From positions 1 to 15,872 of the forward strand of contig CAYPHA010000092.1 in assembly GCA_964410215.1 (NCBI GenBank): DNA of 15,872 nt, written 5' to 3'. The position numbers and the translations under genes are program-made. Positions within the stretch are counted from its first letter, which is position 1. Every line of letters starts with the position of its first letter. This DNA is from CAYPHA01 sp964410215 (GTDB lineage: Bacteria; Calditrichota; Calditrichia; Calditrichales; CAYPHA01). The notes beneath the pieces are model-generated. The model did no database searches. It was not told the origin of the DNA and worked only from the letters and a program-made list of their open reading frames with translations. Shown one piece after another: positions 8,179-15,872 of the stretch.

Positions 8179-9273
8179 ATGAGAGTAATCAGGATTGTAA
8201 TTTTTTTATTGCTGTGTACCATATATTCAGCAGATACATGGGCACAGGATAATGCCTGGAAATTTGTCGTATTCGGCGATTGCCGCGGCGGCAGCAAAGG
8301 TCCCGGTGTTAACGTGGAAATTCTGAGTAAACTGGCGGAGGCTGTCGCGGATGAAGATCCCGCGTTCGTCATGTTCTCCGGCGACCAGATTTACGGGCAT
8401 GCCAACAGGAAAGAACGGGGGGATGAAAAAGCGCTTGAAAGGCTCGAAGACGAATTTAAGGTATTCATCGAAACCATGCAGCCCATATACAGTAAAGGTA
8501 TTCCGGTATATAATCTTCGTGGAAACCACGAAACCACCCAGCGCAATCCGGATAAGGCAGGCACTCCCGATCATCGTCCCATCTGGCCGCGAACGAAGGA
8601 AGCCTGGGATGCCGTTTTCAGCGGTAAATATGCCAATCCGGACAACGGGCCCGATGGTGAAAAAAATGTGACGTTTTCGTTTGTGCATGAAAACGCCCTG
8701 ATTATCGGACTGGACGGTTACAGTGCCCCGGAAGGTACACCGGCCAATGAAGACGGAAGCATTAAAAAAATTCATTTCCACAGGATCAATCAAACCTGGC
8801 TGGATGAACAGCTTCGCAGCAATAGAGCGCCACATGTGTTCGTTTCCACCCATGAACCGGCATTCAAACTGGATCATAACGACTGCCTTCACGGCAATGA
8901 TGCCTATGGTCTGGATAATTCCGTTTTGCGTGACAGCCTGTGGAATAGTCTGCGCAAAGCGGGAGCCCGCGTATTCTTCTGCGGCCATGATCACGGCTAT
9001 GCTCATGCCCGCATCGATGACCGGAATGGCAACCCCGATAATGATATTCACCAGTTTGTCGTTGGAACCGCCGGTGCCGGTAAAAATCTGAAAGCCGTCT
9101 ATGACGGCTACAACGGGGCTTTCAAGCCGGTGCCGGTTATGCATGACAACAGTTACGGCTATATGGTTGTTGAGGTGGCAGGACCTGATGTGACACTCAC
9201 TTACAAACGACTTCCGGAAGATTCCGAACTGGGCATGGTAACAGCGGAAGTGTTTCAATACCAACTTAAATAA
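8179..9273 (+). CDS. Sec-exported calcineurin-like (purple-acid-type) metallophosphoesterase
   Basis: Second two-metal phosphoesterase of the locus, 364 residues. ATG 8179 is chosen, 9 bases after GGGAGAGG at 8162-8169; a GTG directly before it at 8176 could also initiate. A signal peptide (hydrophobic core VIFLLLCTIY, likely cleaved at TWA-QD) directs Sec export. Metal motifs appear in order: GDCRG (D34), SGDQIYG (D69), RGNHE (N116, H117), THEP (H225) and GHDH (H270, H272). GNHE and GHDH, and the lack of close resemblance to the Tat-exported enzyme at 4916-5953, place it in a different branch of the superfamily, so this is not a recent tandem duplication. It lies between the TIM-barrel protein and the GH92 mannosidase, 9 bases before the latter. 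A role in removing phosphate from the glycan substrate or recovering phosphate is inferred from context only. Confidence 0.88.
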   Translation: MRVIRIVIFLLLCTIYSADTWAQDNAWKFVVFGDCRGGSKGPGVNVEILSKLAEAVADEDPAFVMFSGDQIYGHANRKERGDEKALERLEDEFKVFIETMQPIYSKGIPVYNLRGNHETTQRNPDKAGTPDHRPIWPRTKEAWDAVFSGKYANPDNGPDGEKNVTFSFVHENALIIGLDGYSAPEGTPANEDGSIKKIHFHRINQTWLDEQLRSNRAPHVFVSTHEPAFKLDHNDCLHGNDAYGLDNSVLRDSLWNSLRKAGARVFFCGHDHGYAHARIDDRNGNPDNDIHQFVVGTAGAGKNLKAVYDGYNGAFKPVPVMHDNSYGYMVVEVAGPDVTLTYKRLPEDSELGMVTAEVFQYQLK

Positions 9274-9282
9274 GGCTTTGCC

Positions 9283-12200
9283 GTGAAATTTACCTTTGTA
9301 TTATTTCTTGTTATTTTAAATACCTGCGCATTGGTCTTGCAGGGAAGAGCATCGGAGCCTGTTGACTTTGTCGATCCGTTTATCGGAACCGCTCAATATA
9401 AAGGACTGTCAAAATGGGGTAGAGAGGGCGGTACCTACCCGGGGGCGGTGGTTCCCTGGGGGATGATTCAGATCAGTCCCGAAACACGGTTGGATGCCTA
9501 TCCGCCGGGTTACTATTTCGAAGACGACACGATTTATTTTTTCAGCTTATACGACCATCTGAGCGGTTATCCCGGAGGCTCATCCGGAATGCTGCGCATG
9601 ATGCCTGTCAACGGTATACCAATCAATCAAACAACGATCCCTAAGTCCGCATTTTCGCATGAGAACGAAGAAGCTTCACCGGGATATTACCGTGTTTTCC
9701 TGGAAGATTATGGCATTGATGCAGAATGTACAGCAACAGCACATGGCGGTTTTCTTAGATTGACGTTTACGAAAACCGGTGAAAAGGGTCTGATCCTGAT
9801 GGATGCAATAGACCTTGACGTGGAAAATATGCAGCGTTTGACCGGCCGCTGGGGACCGCTGTACTGTATTATCGAGTCAGAAAAACCATTCAGTGATATT
9901 CAAAAAACTTCAAAGGGACATTTTCTGGTTTTTGCTGATTCAGGAACGGGCAGTAGAGAGCAGCTTCTCCGGTTTGCCTTTTCTGAAGTCAGCCAGAAAG
10001 GCGCAGCGGGAAACTTAAGGGCGGAGCTGAACCACTGGGATTTCGGCAAAACCCGAAAGGAAGCACGGACCGTTTGGAATGCCGGTCTGAACAGGATCAG
10101 CCTGCAGGGAGGCATGGGAAGGGAACGGACTATCTTCTATACAGCCCTTTATCATTCTATGCTGTTACCTTACAGGAACACGGACAGCGACGGCCGGTAC
10201 CGGGGAGCCGACGGGAAAAATCACCGGCTGAGGGGTGAACATAATTATGCCGTCTTTTCGCCCTGGGATACGTTTCGCACGTTGCATCCCTTACTGACCC
10301 TGTTGTTCCCTTCCGTACAGAAAGATATGCTGCGGTCCCTGGTCCGCATTTACGAACATACCGGCCGGCTGCCTGCGCGCCCCATGACCGGTAATCATGC
10401 CATTCCGATTATCGTGGACAGCTATTTCAAAGGGATTACGGATTTCGATATTCATAAAGCCTATGAAGGTATGCGGGATCCGCTACTTGTGCCATCACGG
10501 ATGCGCACGGATATGAAAGAGTATGATCAGTTGGGATTCGTGCCTGCCGAAAACCCGGGATCCGTTACCCGGACCCTTGAGTATGCTTACAATGACTGGG
10601 TAATGGCCCAAATGGCCAGAGAGCTTAACAAAGAAGGAGAATACGAAAACCTGCTAAACCGGTCGTTTAATTACAGAAATGTGTTTAATCCTTCGGAGCG
10701 GTTCATGCAGCCCAGAAACCGTGATGGTTCCCGGGCACAAATGGGTGGTTTCAGGGAAGGGGACAAATGGACCTACAGCTGGTTTGTCCCTCATAATGTG
10801 CGGGACCTGATCAATTTAATGGGCGGTAGTGAATCGTTTTCATCACATCTCGATCAGGCATTCAGTGAGGGGCATTATATACATGATAACGAACCACCGT
10901 TGCATTATGCCTGGTTGTTCAATTTTGCCGGTAAACCCTGGCTTACCCAATACTGGGTACGGCATATTATGAAAACCTGTTATTCTGCAGAGGCAGGAGG
11001 CATTCCTGGTAATGACGATCACGGTTCCATGTCGAGTTGGTATGTTTTCAGCGCACTGGGACTGTATCCCGTATGCCCGGGCAGACCTGAATATCTGCTT
11101 AACAGCCCTCTTTTTGAGCAGGCGACACTGCATCTTGAAAACGGCCGGGAATTCCGTATCAATGCATCCGGTCAGGGTGATGAACCGATGTATATTCGAT
11201 CGGCCCGGCTCAATGGTTCCTTACATGATAGAAGCTATCTTTCCCATGACGCCTTGCTGGATGGAGGCGAACTGAAATTCGTTCTCGGCGGAAAACCCGA
11301 TACAACCTGGGCAACAGACCTATCTGCACAGCCCCTGTCCGAATCGGTCGGAAAACCTGAATTTGTATTCCATGAATGGCATGTTTCCGATTCGGTAGTG
11401 GAGGCACATCAACCTGTATCCGCTGAAATTCTTATTGAAAACACGGGAGCTTCCGGCAGCCGGGAAATCCGTCTTTACATTGATGAGAAACTGCACCTTT
11501 CAAAACGGGCTATGCTGCATCGGGGGGAGAGGGAACGCTTTTCGCTGCCGTTCCGTTTGTATCGTCCCGGCAGTCATACCGTGCGTCTCAACACTTCTGA
11601 GAATAGAGTGGTCACCGTTGTCGATCGCGAACCCCGGGACGGCCCTGTTTTTAAAACGGATAAGTTGCAACTGACGCCTCTTGTAAGGTTCGGGAATGCC
11701 TTACCTGTTGATTTTACCGTTCAAAATATTAGTACCCGTTTCGACACCATACAGGTTGCAGTTACGTTGAATGACAGAATGCACGGTTCCGTAAAGACCG
11801 GTCTGGAACCGGGTGAAACACGAACCCTGCATTACAGCATACGCAATCTCCCGTCCGGAATGCATCGGATCCGGGTTGCCGACATGCCCTATCAGCGTGT
11901 CAAAGTATATCAGCATCCGCTTGAATCGTCTGTGCTGCATCTGACTTTTGATGATGGCGCCGGCAGGATTATTGAGGATATTTCCGGGTTCAACAATACC
12001 GGTCACCTTATTGGATCCGTTCAACGCACAGTAGCAAAATATGGCTGGGGGATTCAAACCGGAGAGGAGGGGTATGCCGAAATCCCGCTGACACCCAGTC
12101 TCGAATTGACGGGATCGACCATCACGATGATGTTCTGGTTCTATCCGATGGATGAGGGACAACGGGGGCGATATCGCTACAGTTACGCGGATATCCTGAC

Positions 12201-12549
12201 ACAGGGTGATCACAATGTGCTGAAGATGCAGAACCCCTGGGCCGTCAGCTTCAGTGCCGGCGGCTGGGGCAGGGGGCAATGTATAGCAAGGGTGCCCGGT
12301 AACTGGAACCGGAACTGGCACCACCTTGCCGGAGTTCGGGATGAGAATACAATGCGTTTGTACATTGACGGTAAGGTAGTGGATATAAAAAATATCGAGA
12401 GTGAAATCGACCCCACACCTTTTCCCTGGAATCTGGGACGCAATGCTGAATATACCCGTGGCCGAAGTGTGAATGGCATCATTGACGATGTACGTATTTA
12501 CAAAGAGCCCCTGGACACGGAGGATATCAGGAAAGCCATGCTTGAATAG
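9283..12549 (+). CDS. GH92 alpha-mannosidase with beta-domain linkers and C-terminal LamG-like domain
   Basis: Probable calcium-dependent exo-alpha-mannosidase, 1088 residues, inverting by family knowledge. GTG start at 9283; AAGG at 9272-9275, within the preceding stop region, is 7 bases upstream, implying coupling. Signal peptide: VLFLVILNTCALVLQG. GH92 hallmarks: VDFVDPFIGT at the mature start, TYPGAVVPWGM, LSGYPGGSSG, FREGDKWTYSWFVPHNV (E492 at the family's catalytic acid position) and GIPGNDDHGSMSSWYVFSALG (D578/D579, the base and calcium region). The catalytic part is about residues 25-690. Two beta-sandwich, CARDB-like segments follow (about 695-785 and 790-880). Residues about 883-1088 look like a LamG/concanavalin-type domain: LHLTFDDG, WHHLAGVRD, MRLYIDGK and IDDVRIYKEPL. 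Typical GH92 enzymes have about 750 residues, so the last 330 are an accessory extension probably used to bind glycan or cell surface. Confidence 0.92.
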   Translation: MKFTFVLFLVILNTCALVLQGRASEPVDFVDPFIGTAQYKGLSKWGREGGTYPGAVVPWGMIQISPETRLDAYPPGYYFEDDTIYFFSLYDHLSGYPGGSSGMLRMMPVNGIPINQTTIPKSAFSHENEEASPGYYRVFLEDYGIDAECTATAHGGFLRLTFTKTGEKGLILMDAIDLDVENMQRLTGRWGPLYCIIESEKPFSDIQKTSKGHFLVFADSGTGSREQLLRFAFSEVSQKGAAGNLRAELNHWDFGKTRKEARTVWNAGLNRISLQGGMGRERTIFYTALYHSMLLPYRNTDSDGRYRGADGKNHRLRGEHNYAVFSPWDTFRTLHPLLTLLFPSVQKDMLRSLVRIYEHTGRLPARPMTGNHAIPIIVDSYFKGITDFDIHKAYEGMRDPLLVPSRMRTDMKEYDQLGFVPAENPGSVTRTLEYAYNDWVMAQMARELNKEGEYENLLNRSFNYRNVFNPSERFMQPRNRDGSRAQMGGFREGDKWTYSWFVPHNVRDLINLMGGSESFSSHLDQAFSEGHYIHDNEPPLHYAWLFNFAGKPWLTQYWVRHIMKTCYSAEAGGIPGNDDHGSMSSWYVFSALGLYPVCPGRPEYLLNSPLFEQATLHLENGREFRINASGQGDEPMYIRSARLNGSLHDRSYLSHDALLDGGELKFVLGGKPDTTWATDLSAQPLSESVGKPEFVFHEWHVSDSVVEAHQPVSAEILIENTGASGSREIRLYIDEKLHLSKRAMLHRGERERFSLPFRLYRPGSHTVRLNTSENRVVTVVDREPRDGPVFKTDKLQLTPLVRFGNALPVDFTVQNISTRFDTIQVAVTLNDRMHGSVKTGLEPGETRTLHYSIRNLPSGMHRIRVADMPYQRVKVYQHPLESSVLHLTFDDGAGRIIEDISGFNNTGHLIGSVQRTVAKYGWGIQTGEEGYAEIPLTPSLELTGSTITMMFWFYPMDEGQRGRYRYSYADILTQGDHNVLKMQNPWAVSFSAGGWGRGQCIARVPGNWNRNWHHLAGVRDENTMRLYIDGKVVDIKNIESEIDPTPFPWNLGRNAEYTRGRSVNGIIDDVRIYKEPLDTEDIRKAMLE

Positions 12550-12586
12550 GTCAATCATAAAATTCTAAAAGGTTGAGGTTTTCGGA

Positions 12587-14167
12587 ATGTTGGTTTTTAT
12601 TACATTTTTCGGATTTACTGCTTTTGTCGCGTTTTATGCCTGGTTCCGCTTGCGCAGTGATAATCTGGACTCTCAGGACGGATATTTTCTGGGCGGCCGC
12701 AGTTTGAGCGGGGTCGTCATTGCCGGATCGATGCTGCTGACCAATATTTCGACAGAGCATATTATCGGTATGAACGGATCGGCTTACAAGAACGGCCTGG
12801 TTATTATCGGCTGGGAGGTGACCTCCGCCCTGGCTCTCGTCGTAGCAGCGCTTTACTTCATCCCGCGTTATCTGAAGATGGGGCTGACCACCATACCGCA
12901 GTACCTCGAATACCGCTTTGACGGTTTTACCCGGACACTGGTAGCCATGTTCCTCATTCTTTCTTTTGTGTTTACACTCCTGCCTATCGTTCTGTATACG
13001 GGGGCCATTAACCTGGAAAGCATTTTCAGTATCTCGGAATTATTCGGCGTCAGCCAGGAAGAAGGATTATGGATCACCGTTGTGATGATCGGCGTAATCG
13101 GATCCGTTTATGCCATTTTCGGCGGACTGAAAGCGGTTGCCTACTCGGATACAATCAACGGTTATGGCCTGCTTATCGGCGGGTTACTGGTACCCTTGCT
13201 GGCCTTTATCGATATAGGAAATGGTAACCCGGTTGCCGGCCTGACCCGGGTTTTCGAGCATGCTCCTGAAAAATTCAATGTTATCGGTGCACGAGATTCG
13301 GTTCTACCTTTCGAGGTATTGTTCACGGGCCTTATCATCAACCAGTTGTACTTCTGGTGCATGCACCAGACCATCATTCAGCGGGCATTGGGCGCAAAAA
13401 ACCTGATTGAATCGCAGAAAGGTATTTTATATACCGGTGTATTGAAATTGCTGGTACCCATCATTATCGCATTACCGGGCGTAATCGGCTACTACTATTT
13501 TGGTGACAGTCTTTATGACAACCAGGATTCGGTATACCCGGAGCTGGTCAAGCGGATCTTTCCGCTCAGCCTGCTGGGTTTTTTTGCGGCGACCATCATG
13601 GGGGCGGTACTGAGTACGTTTAACAGCGTCCTCAACAGTGCTGCCACGTTGTTCAGCGTGGGTATTTTCAAGCGCCATATCAATAAAAAGGCAACGGAAA
13701 CGACACTGGTGAAAATTGGTAAAATTACTTCTTCCGTCCTGGCGGTTTTTTCGATCCTTGTGGCTCCTTTTGTTGCCAATGCGCCGGAAGGATTATACCA
13801 GTTGCTTCAGCAACTTAACGGTATCTTCTTTATACCGGTAGCTTCCATTATTCTGGCCGGTTTTTTTCTCCCAAGGGTATCCGCCACAGGGGCCAAAGCC
13901 GCCCTTTTTGTCGGCCTGGCCTTTTATATCAGCATGACGTTTATCCTGAAGGTGGATTTGCATTTTGTCCATGTCTGGGGCATTGAATTTCTATTGAACA
14001 TGGGCGTCATGCTCGTTGTGTCGCATTTTTATCCTGCTGAGAAGCGATTCAATATTCAGGATATCCATGTTGTAGAAATGGAAACCTGGCGTTTTGCTAA
14101 ACCGATGGGCATTACACTTTTTATTTTAACTATTATCATCTACGTGCTGTTAGGGATTCATTATTAG
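12587..14167 (+). CDS. Sodium:solute symporter (SSS/SLC5 family), probable sugar importer
   Basis: Inner-membrane symporter using the sodium gradient, 526 residues, the usual SSS length, with about 13 hydrophobic segments along the whole chain. Start ATG 12587 has GAGG at 12575-12578, 8 bases upstream. Family signs: DGYFLGGRSLSG after the first helix, then LLTNISTEHIIGMNGSAY, characteristic of sugar-type SSS carriers; and AATIMGAVLSTFNSVLNSAATLF, where S343/T344 match the paired hydroxyl residues of the Na2 site in the vSGLT helix-8 motif. The usual Asp after this segment (T-x-D-I-Y) is replaced by Gly (SVGIFK). It ends the five-gene run, 37 bases after the GH92 gene, so the natural inference is uptake of mannose or another monosaccharide released outside. 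Exact substrate is not readable; sialic acid, N-acetylhexosamine and glucose carriers look similar. Confidence 0.92.
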   Translation: MLVFITFFGFTAFVAFYAWFRLRSDNLDSQDGYFLGGRSLSGVVIAGSMLLTNISTEHIIGMNGSAYKNGLVIIGWEVTSALALVVAALYFIPRYLKMGLTTIPQYLEYRFDGFTRTLVAMFLILSFVFTLLPIVLYTGAINLESIFSISELFGVSQEEGLWITVVMIGVIGSVYAIFGGLKAVAYSDTINGYGLLIGGLLVPLLAFIDIGNGNPVAGLTRVFEHAPEKFNVIGARDSVLPFEVLFTGLIINQLYFWCMHQTIIQRALGAKNLIESQKGILYTGVLKLLVPIIIALPGVIGYYYFGDSLYDNQDSVYPELVKRIFPLSLLGFFAATIMGAVLSTFNSVLNSAATLFSVGIFKRHINKKATETTLVKIGKITSSVLAVFSILVAPFVANAPEGLYQLLQQLNGIFFIPVASIILAGFFLPRVSATGAKAALFVGLAFYISMTFILKVDLHFVHVWGIEFLLNMGVMLVVSHFYPAEKRFNIQDIHVVEMETWRFAKPMGITLFILTIIIYVLLGIHY

Positions 14168-14306
14168 CACTGCTTTCCATCCGGGTTCGAAATTCGAAAG
14201 AATAAAGGAATACTAACATTTTTCTAATTGTATTTTTGACACTAAGATGCTATATTGATTTTATAAAAGACTCACATATCCATTGACATGCTTTAGGAGA
14301 ACGCGC
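14168..14306 (+). promoter_or_regulatory. Intergenic region with weak sigma70-like promoter upstream of the last gene
   Basis: This 139-base AT-rich gap is the longest in the window and separates the symporter from the next gene. TTGACA (14236-14241) is followed after 20 bases by TATAAA (14262-14267). The spacer is longer than the ideal 17, so the promoter call is tentative. A TTCGAA-A-TTCGAA repeat lies at 14186-14198, just after the symporter stop. A clear ribosome site, TAGGAGA (14294-14300), precedes the ATG at 14307 by 6 bases. I see no convincing hairpin-plus-T-run terminator. The gap is the best candidate for a transcription-unit break. Confidence 0.3.
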
Positions 14307-15872
14307 ATGCGAAGTGGACGTTATCATTTTACCATATTAAGTATCCTCCTTTTAACCTGTTCATCACTCTTTTCTCAGGGAAGGCCGTATGAAGGTCCGG
14401 ATGATCCGGCCGGTGATGTGGCCGCGGAACGTATCGGCGAGATGACGGGTAATCGGATTATACTCCCCTTTCATAATTCGACGGAACTCGGCAACTGGCC
14501 ACAGTTTCCGGCGCGCTGGCCCAATGATGAAAATATGATGCGCATGCATGACAATATCGCCCTTGTAATCGGTGCCCGGGTCTATCTGGAAAATCAATCC
14601 ACACCGGTTTCGGATCCCGATGTTATAGATTCCCGCACAGATCTCGACACGCTCTATTTTGTGCAGACAAATTATCGCGGAGCCACGGAAAAAGATCCGA
14701 CCGGTACGGTGGAATGGGGTTTGTATCCTGTTTTCGGTTATTTCAATGAAACCAGCGAATATCCGGCTATGAGTAACCGGCCGGATTCCTGGCCTCCTAT
14801 AGGCTGGCCCTCCCGTGGAGATGAAACCAAGTGGCCCGGTGAATGGAACGGCCGTTTCGGAAGAGGTGTTATTTATGCGGATCTGGAATGCTATTTTGTG
14901 GCCAATGATGCCCATGATCAGGAGTATCTGGGTGAAGATGATTCATTAAAATACTATCCAAGACCCGGTGTGCGGATCGGCGACAAGAATCCGGGCGTTA
15001 CCATTCAGAAAGGGCTGCCCTGGGGCGGTATCGGAGCGCGGGTCGAAGTGCGTGGCCTGCAATGGAACAATGCCCAGGCGCGTGATGCCATCTTTTTCGA
15101 ATATACCATTGCTAACATCTCCGAATATGATTTACCCGATATGGCTTTCGGTTATTATATGGATATGGGAATTGGTGGTGAGGATCCTGATAATGATGTC
15201 GGCTCCTTTGATAAGAGAATGGATATGGCCTACTGCTGGGACTATGATGGTGTAGGTGTTGGTGGCCTGCGGCCCGGTATCATGGGATTCGCTTTCCTGG
15301 AAAGCCCCGGTATACCGGTCGATGGCGTGGATAACGATGATGACGGCCTGGTCGATGAACAACGGGATAACGAGGCGCTACAGAAGGTCGGACCCTACGA
15401 CGGTATCGATGATCTGTTCAAATTCCTCAGTTTTTATAATGTAAAGGAAGCGGATCTAAAAGAACACTGGGATGCGGATGAAGACCAGGACTGGATGGAC
15501 GGCAATGATCTGAATAATAACGGACGGTACGACGAAGGCGAAAATGCCGGTGATGACATCGGTCTCGATGGGGTTGGTCCCTATGACCTGAATTATTTCG
15601 GTCCGGATGCCGACGGAACGGAATGCAACCACCGGCCTGATTTGCAGGAAGGTATCGGCGCGGAACCGAATTTCGGCTTAACGGATATATCGGAATCCGA
15701 TATGCTGGGTCTGACCATGTTTAAAATGTATCCTTTTGAAACGCCACGTATAAAATTCCGGTATGATGATATCTTTTACAAATTCATGGTAGAAACCGGT
15801 TTGAGCACAGATTTCGACGATATTGCCAACCTGGCCCTGACCTTCGCTTCCGCCGAATTCCCCCTGCCCAAA
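14307..15872 (+). CDS. Large secreted protein with EF-hand-like calcium loops, 3' end outside the window
   Basis: Open from ATG 14307 to the window edge (522 codons, no stop), with a strong ribosome site (AGGAG, 7 bases upstream). The signal peptide is clear: FTILSILLLTCSSLFSQG. Function unknown. The mature part is rich in aromatic, Gly and Asp residues and starts with segments such as NRIILPFHNSTELGNWPQFP. Central motifs include EWNGRFGRGV, WGGIGARVEVRG and FGYYMDMGIGG. From memory this matches a family of large exported proteins, often in many paralogous copies, in KSB1/Calditrichota/Ignavibacteria-type genomes, some with C-terminal type IX sorting domains; the C-terminus here is unseen. 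Calcium-type loops are visible: DNDDDGLVD (D342-D350) and DLNNNGRYDEGE (D401-E412), the latter a full 12-residue EF-hand pattern. It may be surface-associated. A link to the glycan operon is not shown. Confidence 0.8.
   Translation, partial: MRSGRYHFTILSILLLTCSSLFSQGRPYEGPDDPAGDVAAERIGEMTGNRIILPFHNSTELGNWPQFPARWPNDENMMRMHDNIALVIGARVYLENQSTPVSDPDVIDSRTDLDTLYFVQTNYRGATEKDPTGTVEWGLYPVFGYFNETSEYPAMSNRPDSWPPIGWPSRGDETKWPGEWNGRFGRGVIYADLECYFVANDAHDQEYLGEDDSLKYYPRPGVRIGDKNPGVTIQKGLPWGGIGARVEVRGLQWNNAQARDAIFFEYTIANISEYDLPDMAFGYYMDMGIGGEDPDNDVGSFDKRMDMAYCWDYDGVGVGGLRPGIMGFAFLESPGIPVDGVDNDDDGLVDEQRDNEALQKVGPYDGIDDLFKFLSFYNVKEADLKEHWDADEDQDWMDGNDLNNNGRYDEGENAGDDIGLDGVGPYDLNYFGPDADGTECNHRPDLQEGIGAEPNFGLTDISESDMLGLTMFKMYPFETPRIKFRYDDIFYKFMVETGLSTDFDDIANLALTFASAEFPLPK

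Noticed and set aside
8227..9264. Long open frame on the minus strand across the second phosphoesterase
   Set aside because: The plus strand carries complete metal motifs and a signal peptide. The antisense product is low-information and lacks motifs or a ribosome site, so it is a codon-bias shadow.
11701..12558. Long minus-strand frame over the GH92 C-terminus
   Set aside because: The sense strand encodes a recognisable LamG-like domain throughout; the antisense product has no recognisable domain.
14168..14230. Rho-independent terminator after the symporter
   Set aside because: The TTCGAA repeat can form only a four-pair stem with a five-base loop and is not directly followed by a T-run.
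1..15872. CRISPR array, tRNA/rRNA genes, insertion sequence or integrase
   Set aside because: No regular direct repeats, tRNA-like cloverleaf, terminal inverted repeats or transposase/integrase motifs were seen on either strand.

Overview
The window reads as one strand-uniform (+) carbohydrate-catabolism locus from a Gram-negative bacterium. The likely source is the FCB superphylum, in or near the Calditrichota/KSB1/Ignavibacteria-type lineages. This rests on exported enzymes with Sec or Tat signals, GH38/GH92-type mannosidase genes, balanced base composition, frequent non-ATG starts, and the last gene. That gene resembles, from memory of family sequences, a large secreted-protein family common in those lineages. 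The taxonomic call is an inference and only moderately secure. No tRNA, rRNA, CRISPR, transposase or phage gene is visible.

Layout: (1) bases 1-2826, a GH38-type alpha-mannosidase that is open at the left edge, so its true start lies outside the window. (2) 2938-4818, a six-hairpin-type glycosidase-like protein ending abruptly inside what looks like a CBM9-type domain. (3) 4916-14167, a tight run of five genes: a Tat-exported calcineurin-like phosphoesterase; an unassigned TIM-barrel glycosidase-like protein overlapping it by 4 bases; a second, Sec-exported phosphoesterase of a different subtype; a GH92 alpha-mannosidase with two extra beta domains and a C-terminal LamG-like domain; and a sodium:solute symporter. 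Gaps are -4, 57, 9 and 37 bases, as in an operon. (4) 14168-14306, a 139-base gap with a weak promoter-like element. (5) 14307 to the right edge, the start of a large secreted protein with EF-hand-like calcium loops.

Working model (inference): GH38 and GH92 enzymes remove alpha-linked mannose, the two exported metallophosphoesterases remove phosphate caps, the two unassigned glycosidase-like proteins cleave other linkages, and the symporter imports the released sugar. The target would be a phosphorylated alpha-mannose-rich glycan such as phosphomannan or a eukaryotic high-mannose glycan. There is no SusC/SusD pair in the window, so uptake looks symporter-based rather than a classical Bacteroidota polysaccharide utilisation locus. 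The least explained genes are 2938-4818, 5950-8121 and 14307-15872.
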